Assembly (NCBI GenBank): GCA_020433785.1
Contig: JAGRCC010000208.1
Coordinates: forward strand, 1 to 15,966
Source: Anaerolineae bacterium
GTDB lineage: Bacteria; Chloroflexota; Anaerolineae; 4572-78; J111
Direction: 5' to 3'
DNA length: 15,966 nucleotides
The position numbers and the translations under genes are program-made. Below the pieces are notes generated by a model. It made no database searches, was not told the DNA's origin, and saw only the letters and a program-made list of their open reading frames with translations. Position 1 is the stretch's first letter; every line of letters begins with the position of its first letter. Below, piece after piece: positions 7,213 through 13,269 of the stretch.

Positions 7213-9478
7213 TCCCCAGGCCCAGTACAACCGCCGTAATCCCTGTCAGCCAATTTCCCCAGACCACACTGCGCGGTTGATAGCGCAGCGTCACTCGATA
7301 CGGCCCCGGCTGCGCCAAATAAACGCCCCGCAGCAGCCCATCGACGCGCTCCACCGGCTGTATCGACCCGTTGACCGTAGCCTGCCAGCCTGGATACCAG
7401 ATTTCACTCACCACCAGCCAGCCGGCCGCATCTGTCGTTGTTTCAAGCTCGATCACGTCAGCTGCGTAGGTCACAACATCGACTTGGCTAACCGATCCTA
7501 AGTTGTTGGCCTGCGGCGCATTCGTTTTAACTACAGCCACAGCCGCTAAATCGGGCAGTGCTTCGAGTTGGGCCAGCCAGTCCGCCTCTGCCCGGCGAGT
7601 TTGGGGCGATACCCAGGCTCTCGGCATAGCGTAATCGTTGTGGTAAATGTACGTACCGTCGATTTCAGTGACGAGCCTCAAGCCCGGCCAGTCCATCGGA
7701 AAGGCCGAAGCCAGATACGTGACGTTCAGTAGCCCCAGTAGTTTTAGATTTGGCTCAACATCCTTTAGCGCGATATCGAGCGGCTGGTCGCCGAAATGGG
7801 GAATTGTGACACTAAACTCGCTATCGTGATAACCCCCGGCCTGAGCCATAAATTCATCATAGATCGACAGATGCACCGGCTCGACGCCATCGGCCAGTTG
7901 CAGGTTGGACGCGGCGGCGGTTTGGGTAGGCAGGCTATAGCTGGGCGAGTAGACGCGAAACAGACCCGGTTGCTGTGCCAGAAACTCAGCCGCCAGTCGG
8001 CCCTGAGCCAAGACCTCATCGAGCGGCGTAAATGTCATCATCGATAGGCCAAATGACGCCAGATCGATATAGAGCAGCAGGCCGAGCAGCAGTACGGACA
8101 GCCGCCCGGAAATCTGCTGTCGAACGCGCAGGAGAATAACGACCAGCCCCAGCGGGACCAGGAGCGCCAGCCCGATGGTGGCTCGACCGGCTTGGCCAAA
8201 GCCAACCGCTAAACCCAACCCTAAGATGATCGCCGTCGCTCCGGTTGCCAGGGCCAGACGCGTCAGCCATTGCTGCGCCTTGACCGTCCAGCGATCGTTG
8301 AGCAGCCGGTCGATCCCAAAACCGACCAACACTGATGTCGCGATAGCCCCTACAAAAAAAATACGGGCGGGCGTTCTAACCCAGCGAAAGCCGAGCGCCC
8401 AATCGTAAAATAGACTGTGAACCGGAGTGGCCGGCCCCAGAGCAAATAGAATCGTAAAAACCAATAGAGCTGCATAGAACCAGCCCCACGGTTGCTGTCG
8501 GCTGATACCAAACGGGACGATGAGCAAAGGTATAAGTCCCAAGTAAATGACCAGTTCATGGCCCCCCTGCGCCGATGGCAGCAGCAGCCCGATCGCCAAT
8601 TGAACCGGCGTTACGGCGTATTCCGCTGCCTGAGCCGGCGATAGCGAACGGTTGCTGAAATCGACCAGTTCCAGCAGCGGCAGCAGTTGCCCTGCCCCCA
8701 AAAGACCGGCCACTACCACCGCTGTCGCTAAATAGAGCAACCGCCAAAAAGTTGGTCGCAGCCAATCACCCCACGGTTGGGCCTGCTCACGAGCTTGTTT
8801 GAGGCTCAAAATCAAATGCCAGCCGACGATGGCAGCGATAAGATACACGGTGTAAATAACCGGCAGCGTATGGGTCACAATTTGCATGCCAAGCGACACA
8901 GCAATGATCAAACCGGGTAGCCAGGGTATCGCCGGGCGGACTGAAAGATCTCGGTGCATCAGCATCACAACCCCCAACAACGTCCACGGCATCCAGCCAA
9001 CCGCGCCGACCATACTAACGTGTCCGCCGGCGGCGTGGGCCAGCCACTTGCCGTTGAGCGCAAAGGTCAAGCTGCCCAGCAGCGCTGCACTTGTTGAGAG
9101 TTTGTATTCGCGTAGCAAGAAGTATATCCCAAAACCACCCAGCAGCAGGTGAAATATAAATAGCAGGTTAAATGTCGGTTCGAGGGGTAAAAAGAGAAAA
9201 AGCCAGGCTGGCGGATACGACAGCATCGCCAGTTGGTTCGCGGCCAGCGGCATACCACTGAGAATGTAAGGCGTCCAATGGGGCAGGCCGTGGCCTTGCT
9301 GCCAGCTCTGGGCCATCAAATGGGCTTTTGGCCAGTGGATGACCATCGTATCAGAGAAGGGGCTAAAGGTGGGATGCAGGATGAGAAAAGGGTTAAGCAG
9401 AGCCGGCAGAAAAAGGGAGAGGACTGCCGTGACAATTAGTAGAGAGGCTAGGCTTTGAGATCGAGGTTTCCAATGCAT
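7157..9478 (-). CDS. YfhO-like polytopic membrane protein
   Basis: 773 residues. After an N-terminal helix (ASLLIVTAVLSLFLPALL) comes a first extracytoplasmic loop with the pattern FSDTMVIHWPKAHLMAQSW, LPHWTPYILSGMPLAANQ and YPPAWLFLFLP, the Asp-bearing loop typical of YfhO and other GT-C-fold proteins. About ten further hydrophobic helices run to residue about 480. A soluble region of about 250 residues ends in a beta-sandwich-like stretch (GWLVVSEIWYPGWQATVNG, LLRGVYLAQPGPYRVTLRYQP), a hallmark of YfhO C-termini, and then a last helix. The likely role is glycan or lipid-linked sugar transfer at the membrane; the substrate is unknown. It is the third gene of a minus-strand operon, 48 bp after the small transporter gene. 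ATG 9478 has no clear Shine-Dalgarno. The last 56 bp overlap the oppositely oriented methyltransferase gene. Confidence 0.78.
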   Translation of the reverse strand: MHWKPRSQSLASLLIVTAVLSLFLPALLNPFLILHPTFSPFSDTMVIHWPKAHLMAQSWQQGHGLPHWTPYILSGMPLAANQLAMLSYPPAWLFLFLPLEPTFNLLFIFHLLLGGFGIYFLLREYKLSTSAALLGSLTFALNGKWLAHAAGGHVSMVGAVGWMPWTLLGVVMLMHRDLSVRPAIPWLPGLIIAVSLGMQIVTHTLPVIYTVYLIAAIVGWHLILSLKQAREQAQPWGDWLRPTFWRLLYLATAVVVAGLLGAGQLLPLLELVDFSNRSLSPAQAAEYAVTPVQLAIGLLLPSAQGGHELVIYLGLIPLLIVPFGISRQQPWGWFYAALLVFTILFALGPATPVHSLFYDWALGFRWVRTPARIFFVGAIATSVLVGFGIDRLLNDRWTVKAQQWLTRLALATGATAIILGLGLAVGFGQAGRATIGLALLVPLGLVVILLRVRQQISGRLSVLLLGLLLYIDLASFGLSMMTFTPLDEVLAQGRLAAEFLAQQPGLFRVYSPSYSLPTQTAAASNLQLADGVEPVHLSIYDEFMAQAGGYHDSEFSVTIPHFGDQPLDIALKDVEPNLKLLGLLNVTYLASAFPMDWPGLRLVTEIDGTYIYHNDYAMPRAWVSPQTRRAEADWLAQLEALPDLAAVAVVKTNAPQANNLGSVSQVDVVTYAADVIELETTTDAAGWLVVSEIWYPGWQATVNGSIQPVERVDGLLRGVYLAQPGPYRVTLRYQPRSVVWGNWLTGITAVVLGLGIIWRLRSRTKISAPAGSF

Positions 9479-9526
9479 GAGTCGGGTTAATCGAGTAATG
9501 ATGATAAGTTATGAACTTGGAGCTAT

Positions 9527-9928
9527 CTACCCTGACGACCCGCTTCGGACCAAAAAGAAAATTCCGCCCAGGATAAAAGCCACGCCAAGCATGCGTTCCC
9601 AGCCAATCGTCTCGCCAAAAAAGAATCGACCAATCAGCAGGGTAAATACATAGGTCAATCCCACCATCGGGAAGGCCAGACTAAAATCGAGCTTTGATAA
9701 AACATCGAGCCATAGCACCGCGCTAAGGCCATATAACCCAAAGCCCACGATAATCCAGGGCGTTTGCAACAGTTTGAAAAGACCGGCTACGCCATCGGCC
9801 AAACTGACGCCGCCGATGGCATTGAGCCCGAATTTTAACGATGTCTGTCCGGCAGACAAGAGCATAATTGAAACTAACCCTAACAGGATGGTTCCCACCA
9901 CTCGTTGATTAACCTCCGTTTTTTGCAT
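9527..9928 (-). CDS. Small four-helix EamA/SMR-type (DMT superfamily) transporter
   Basis: 133 residues with four hydrophobic helices: VVGTILLGLVSIMLLSAGQTS, a second around PWIIVGFGLYGLSAVLW, a third with SLAFPMVGLTYVFTLLIG, and a fourth with MLGVAFILGGIFFLVRS. Between helices three and four is RFFFGETIGWERM, the GE-containing loop common in EamA and SMR proteins. ArnE/ArnF-type flippases of undecaprenyl-linked sugars share this size and fold, and the neighbouring GT-C-like genes make that a plausible role, though this is inference. The start chosen is ATG 9928, because AGGTGA lies five bases before it (9939-9934); an in-frame GTG at 9937 would overlap that Shine-Dalgarno. Only 18 bp separate it from the upstream gene, so the two are surely co-transcribed. 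Confidence 0.82.
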   Translation of the reverse strand: MQKTEVNQRVVGTILLGLVSIMLLSAGQTSLKFGLNAIGGVSLADGVAGLFKLLQTPWIIVGFGLYGLSAVLWLDVLSKLDFSLAFPMVGLTYVFTLLIGRFFFGETIGWERMLGVAFILGGIFFLVRSGSSG

Positions 9929-9933
9929 CGATG

Positions 9934-9939
9934 TCACCT
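9934..9939 (-). promoter_or_regulatory. Shine-Dalgarno deciding the transporter start
   Basis: AGGTGA on the minus strand lies five bases before ATG 9928. The alternative GTG start at 9937 falls within this element, so the ATG is preferred. Confidence 0.7.
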
Positions 9940-9946
9940 ATTTCTT

Positions 9947-11545
9947 TTATGGCTGTTGAGTCTTGAAAATCGTCACGTCACCGGTTGAAAAGACAACCGG
10001 CAAGTTAGCCAACCCAATCGGTTGGCCTAAGGCTTGCTCTGAGGGCCCGTAAAAGATGTAATCGCTCGGCGGCGTGGTCGAAGGCTGCTGCCCGCCGAAA
10101 AAAGCCTTGAGTTGAGCTTCTTTATCGGCCGCGTTGATTGTTTCAAATGGGTGGCCGTAAAATGCTCTAGCCCCGGTTTGCCCCGGTATAAACATCCCAA
10201 TACGAGGCGACGCCAAAATGACGGCGTCAGGTTGAGCGTGCGCCCGCAGCCAATCGAACGCAGCGACCTCATCGTTTCTAATAAAAAGCAGCGCTGTCGT
10301 CGGCGACTCGTCAGGAGGCTGCAAGCCAGCGATCATCGGCAGACTCCAAACAAAAAGGGTTCCCAGCAGGCTGATAACTACGATGCTTATAATAATTATC
10401 AGGCGTTGGGACCGGATTTTGAATTGTTTGTCCGCCATCCAGCGTGCCAGGCCGATAGCCGCCAGGATACTCAGAGGAATGTGTAGCCCGGTAATAAACC
10501 GCCGTTGTAAGGCCAGCGGCGCATAGAGCAATATGAACGAGCTAACCGCCCATAGCCAAACCACCCATTCGCCTTCGGTCTGAGGTTGGCCTCTACCCCT
10601 AACCATTCCGAGCATCCGTCCAACAGCCAAGATGACGATTACCCCGAATCCGATAATCACATCCAATATCGGTGGGGCAGTGGTGATATTCTGAGCACTC
10701 CACCCGGCTAAAATCGGATTAGTCGTTGAAACCCAATACTGGTAAAGAATGATTGGCAAACCCCCGCCGATAACTCCTAGTGTAGGCCAAATTTGAGTCC
10801 AGGGCAAACGACTCCGGTCGATAAGAAGACGCCAGCCCATAAAGGCGATTAGAATGACCCAATCAATGATCAGCGCGAAAGGCAGCACAATAGCCAGCAG
10901 CAACGCGGCGATAGTTGGCCTGAGGATAGGCGCCGTCATGAAGGAGTCGGGAGATGGCGGCCAAATCACTTCGATTAGAATGAAGAGCATGAGAGCCATG
11001 CCTAACGGGAAGTGCGGATTGGCGTATAGGCTGTAGTGAACAAAGGCCTCAGGCACCCATAAATCGATGGGAAAAGCGCCAAAGAGAATCCCTAACCAGC
11101 CAAAACCCGAGGCGAGGCCAATCAATCCAAAGGCCAGCCGGCGTTCGCCGGGGTGGGGGGTGACGTGCGCCACAAAACGGAAAACAGTGAGCAGCAGCAA
11201 CAGCCCGGCCAGTAATCGCGCCAGGTGAAAAACGATGACATTAGGCAATCCGGTCATACGGGCCACGTGGCCCAGGGCCAAATAAAAGGTGAAGATGAAT
11301 GCACCGGGATGGGTTTCGGGGGTGTAGGTGAGATGAAACAACCATTGTCCGGCCGCGCCTTGTTCTATTTTCGCCAGGTAGGAATGGCCGTCGAGCGGAT
11401 TGACCAGGACCCCGGTAAATTGCCAGTCTGGCGGCGTCGATTGCCACACCACTAAAAACGGCAAACAGCTTAAAACGAGAACAGCCACCGCTCCGTAGAC
11501 TGCCCAGCGCCATTCTTGGATCGCGATTGTCACCTGGAATTTCAC
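9947..11545 (-). CDS. Polytopic membrane protein, GT-C-like, function unknown
   Basis: 532 residues with roughly ten to twelve hydrophobic helices. After the first helix (AVYGAVAVLVLSCLPFLVVW) comes a long extracytoplasmic loop with VNPLDGHSYLAKIEQGAAGQ and THPGAFIFTFYLALGHV. An acidic residue in this first loop is typical of GT-C glycosyltransferases and related proteins, but I do not recognise a named family. The C-terminal portion of about 110 residues is soluble (VAAFDWLRAHAQPDAVILAS, YIFYGPSEQALG), like the extracytoplasmic tails of many GT-C-like proteins. The GTG at 11545 is supported by AGGA seven bases upstream. It is the first gene of the minus-strand operon, with a predicted promoter at 11578-11607 just after the recA terminator. 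The small transporter follows 18 bp downstream and the YfhO-like gene after that. A role in envelope sugar or lipid metabolism is inferred from neighbours. Confidence 0.75.
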   Translation of the reverse strand: MKFQVTIAIQEWRWAVYGAVAVLVLSCLPFLVVWQSTPPDWQFTGVLVNPLDGHSYLAKIEQGAAGQWLFHLTYTPETHPGAFIFTFYLALGHVARMTGLPNVIVFHLARLLAGLLLLLTVFRFVAHVTPHPGERRLAFGLIGLASGFGWLGILFGAFPIDLWVPEAFVHYSLYANPHFPLGMALMLFILIEVIWPPSPDSFMTAPILRPTIAALLLAIVLPFALIIDWVILIAFMGWRLLIDRSRLPWTQIWPTLGVIGGGLPIILYQYWVSTTNPILAGWSAQNITTAPPILDVIIGFGVIVILAVGRMLGMVRGRGQPQTEGEWVVWLWAVSSFILLYAPLALQRRFITGLHIPLSILAAIGLARWMADKQFKIRSQRLIIIISIVVISLLGTLFVWSLPMIAGLQPPDESPTTALLFIRNDEVAAFDWLRAHAQPDAVILASPRIGMFIPGQTGARAFYGHPFETINAADKEAQLKAFFGGQQPSTTPPSDYIFYGPSEQALGQPIGLANLPVVFSTGDVTIFKTQQP

Positions 11546-11577
11546 GGATGAATCCTATTGCCCGACTAACTCCATTC

Positions 11578-11607
11578 ATGCTAGCCAATCTAGTCGTTAT
11601 CTGTCAA
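11578..11607 (-). promoter_or_regulatory. Predicted promoter of the membrane-protein operon
   Basis: On the minus strand a perfect TTGACA (11607-11602) is followed after 18 bp by TAGCAT (11583-11578, 4 of 6). It lies between the recA terminator and the GTG start at 11545, and would give a leader of about 25 nt. Confidence 0.6.
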
Positions 11608-11619
11608 TGTTGGGCTAAG

Positions 11620-11661
11620 AAAACAAAAACCCCAACAGGCTTTCACATACCTGTTGGGGTT
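11620..11661 (-). terminator. Rho-independent terminator of recA
   Basis: AACCCCAACAGG (11628-11639) pairs perfectly over 12 bp with CCTGTTGGGGTT (11650-11661), with a 10-base loop. On the minus strand the stem is followed by a T-rich tract (TTTTTGTTTT). It starts about 35 bp after the recA stop. The plus-strand side lacks a T-run, so it acts only for recA and isolates it from the downstream membrane operon. Confidence 0.92.
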
Positions 11662-11695
11662 GAATTAGTTGTATGGGAATTTTTTAGCTTACGAC

Positions 11696-12856
11696 TTATT
11701 CCAAATCAACGTCCGTGGGTAAATTATCATCGTCAAGTTCGAAGGCAGACTGTTTATCAGATGAGCCACTTTTGTTCTTAGAGGCTGGTTTAGGTACGGG
11801 CTTCTTCTCTGCTTTAACCTTCTCGGCAGCCGCGGTCATGATCGGATCGATGATCGGCAGACCTTTGGCTTCGCGGACCTTGTTTTCTATTTCTAACATC
11901 ATATCGAGGTTCGCTTCCAGGAAGGTTTTGGCGTTTTCACGACCCTGAGCCAGCCGGGTGTCGCCGTAGGAGTAGAAAGCGCCGCGCTTGTCAACAATAT
12001 TTTCAACGACCGCAATATCCAAAACGTCGCCTGAGCGAGAGATACCCTGGTTGTACATAATATCAAATTCACAGATGCGGAAAGGCGGTGCGACTTTATT
12101 CTTTTTAACCGTCACTTTGGTCCGGTTCCCAATGACCTCGCCGCTGTCTTTAATGGCCTGAGTGCGTCGGATATCGAGCCGGACCGAGGCGTAAAAGCGC
12201 AAGGCCATCCCGCCGGTGGTCGTTTCCGGTGAGCCGAACATAACCCCAATTTTTTGGCGAAGCTGGTTGGTGAAGATCAACATGCAGTCGCTTTGCTTGA
12301 CGGTTCCGGCCAATTTACGCAGCGCCTGGCTCATTAGCCGGGCTTGCAACCCCACGTGCGAGTCGCCCATATCCCCTTCAATTTCGGCGCGGGGTACCAA
12401 TGCCGCCACACTATCGACCACCACCACATCGACGGCCCCGGAGCGCACCAGTGCCTCGGTAATCTCTAAAGCTTGTTCGCCGGTATCCGGCTGCGACACA
12501 TACAGGTCGTCGATCAACACCCCACACTTTTCCGCATAGGTCGGGTCAAGGGCGTGCTCAACATCCACAAATGCCGCTACGCCGCCCTGCTTTTGCGCTT
12601 CAGCAATGACGTGCTGGCACAATGTTGTTTTCCCTGAACTTTCAGGGCCATAAATTTCAATAATTCGGCCTTTCGGTAGACCGCCGATGCCTAAAGCAAT
12701 ATCAAGCGACAAACAACCGGTTGGAATCGTTTCAATATTAAGTTCGTTCCGGTCGCCCAGCCGCATGATTGTGCCTTCGCCAAATCGTTTCTTTAGGTCA
12801 TCCAAGGCTACCGCCAATGCTTTTTCTCGACCATCATTTTGTTGAACCTTGGCCAC
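11696..12856 (-). CDS. recA: Recombinase RecA
   Basis: 386 residues from the chosen start. RecA is the cytoplasmic ATP-dependent strand-exchange protein and the co-protease that triggers LexA self-cleavage. Walker A is GPESSGKT at 70-77; VDVEHALDP carries the catalytic glutamate; [13 protein letters not shown] is Walker [21 protein letters not shown] spans the L2 DNA-binding loop. The C-terminal tail of about 45 residues is Lys/Pro/Ser-rich, then strongly acidic ([15 protein letters not shown]), so the protein is longer than the 353-residue E. coli RecA. The frame is open for 51 more codons upstream, but GTG 12856 is chosen: GGAGGT lies eight bases before it, the protein then starts with the typical [17 protein letters not shown], and the promoter lies inside the upstream open stretch. 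It has its own promoter, SOS-like operators and terminator, so it is monocistronic. Confidence 0.99.
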   Translation of the reverse strand: MAKVQQNDGREKALAVALDDLKKRFGEGTIMRLGDRNELNIETIPTGCLSLDIALGIGGLPKGRIIEIYGPESSGKTTLCQHVIAEAQKQGGVAAFVDVEHALDPTYAEKCGVLIDDLYVSQPDTGEQALEITEALVRSGAVDVVVVDSVAALVPRAEIEGDMGDSHVGLQARLMSQALRKLAGTVKQSDCMLIFTNQLRQKIGVMFGSPETTTGGMALRFYASVRLDIRRTQAIKDSGEVIGNRTKVTVKKNKVAPPFRICEFDIMYNQGISRSGDVLDIAVVENIVDKRGAFYSYGDTRLAQGRENAKTFLEANLDMMLEIENKVREAKGLPIIDPIMTAAAEKVKAEKKPVPKPASKNKSGSSDKQSAFELDDDNLPTDVDLE

Positions 12857-12864
12857 AGTTTTGT

Positions 12865-12870
12865 ACCTCC
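12865..12870 (-). promoter_or_regulatory. Shine-Dalgarno deciding the recA start
   Basis: GGAGGT on the minus strand, eight bases before GTG 12856. It is the strongest ribosome binding site in the window and excludes the longer upstream reading. Confidence 0.9.
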
Positions 12871-12895
12871 GTACGTAAATTAAAGTTAATATTAA

Positions 12896-12911
12896 TTGAC
12901 ACAAATGTTCT
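12896..12911 (-). promoter_or_regulatory. LexA-box-like operator, copy A
   Basis: On the minus strand AGAACATTTGTGTCAA, matching copy B at 13 of 16 positions. It lies in the recA leader just downstream of the predicted transcription start. Its core GAAC-N4-GTGT matches the Gram-positive LexA half-site pattern GAAC-N4-GTTC with two mismatches. Confidence 0.5.
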
Positions 12912-12923
12912 AAAGCTAGAGAT

Positions 12924-12952
12924 ATTTTAGCACGAATGTTCTTTTGAGTCAA
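12924..12952 (-). promoter_or_regulatory. recA promoter
   Basis: On the minus strand TTGACT (12952-12947) and TAAAAT (12929-12924), each 5 of 6 to consensus, are separated by exactly 17 bp. The spacer holds LexA-like copy B. Transcription would start near 12917, giving a leader of about 60 nt. Confidence 0.8.
12927..12942 (-). promoter_or_regulatory. LexA-box-like operator, copy B
   Basis: On the minus strand AGAACATTCGTGCTAA. Its core GAAC-ATTC-GTGC differs from the Gram-positive LexA pattern GAAC-N4-GTTC at one position. It fills the spacer and overlaps the -10 of the recA promoter, the place expected for SOS repression. It lies 31 bp (about three helical turns) from copy A in the same orientation. 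Confidence 0.65.
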
Positions 12953-13018
12953 TATCTTTTGAGCTGTTTTTTCGATAAAACCGGCCGAAATTTCACACTT
13001 TTTTCGCACTTTTTGAGT

Positions 13019-13034
13019 ACGATATTCGTGCTAA
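13019..13034 (+). promoter_or_regulatory. LexA-box-like operator, copy C, inverted
   Basis: On the plus strand ACGATATTCGTGCTAA, matching copy B at 13 of 16 positions and sharing an exact 11-base ATTCGTGCTAA. It overlaps an imperfect palindrome, GTACGA-TAT-TCGTGC (13017-13031). It faces away from recA toward the Kelch gene and lies 30 bp before that gene's upstream predicted promoter. Confidence 0.5.
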
Positions 13035-13064
13035 TTTGCAAGCAAACGTAAAGTATCCTGACCT

Positions 13065-13094
13065 TTGCCTATTAGACCTAAAACCGATTATAAT
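13065..13094 (+). promoter_or_regulatory. Upstream predicted promoter of the Kelch gene
   Basis: TTGCCT (13065-13070) and a perfect TATAAT (13089-13094) with an 18-bp spacer. Transcription would begin near 13101, giving a leader of about 170 nt that contains two hairpins. Confidence 0.55.
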
Positions 13095-13123
13095 TCAACT
13101 TGTTCTTCCTTGTGACCGTTCCC

Positions 13124-13176
13124 GGTTACCGAAATTGTCTTTCGAGTAACCTAATCACACCCAACGTCGGCGTGTG
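13124..13176 (+). other. Two adjacent bulged hairpins in the Kelch-gene leader
   Basis: Hairpin 1: GGTTACCGAAA (13124-13134) pairs with TTTCG-a-GTAACC (13140-13151), 11 bp with one bulged A and a 5-base loop. Hairpin 2: CACACCC (13156-13162) pairs with GG-c-GTGTG (13169-13176), 7 bp with one bulged C. Neither has a T-tract, so they are not terminators. They would be transcribed only from the upstream promoter. I match them to no known riboswitch class. Confidence 0.45.
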
Positions 13177-13224
13177 GTCAACAAATTTTCCCCACCAAAG
13201 TTTAAGTTTTTGTAATAAGTATGC

Positions 13225-13230
13225 TATAAA
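13225..13230 (+). promoter_or_regulatory. Second predicted promoter of the Kelch gene (extended -10)
   Basis: TATAAA preceded by TG one base upstream (TGCTATAAA) forms an extended -10; the -35 (TTAAGT, 17 bp upstream) is weak. It would give a leader of about 30 nt with AGGAGA (13259-13264) five bases before the ATG. Confidence 0.4.
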
Positions 13231-13269
13231 CTTGTCGAAAATTAGCTCATCTGGCTATAGGAGACCTTT

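Noticed and set aside
12857..13009. A 51-codon N-terminal extension of recA
   Set aside because: The open frame continues upstream, but it covers the promoter, operators and the GGAGGT site. The typical RecA N-terminus begins right after GTG 12856.
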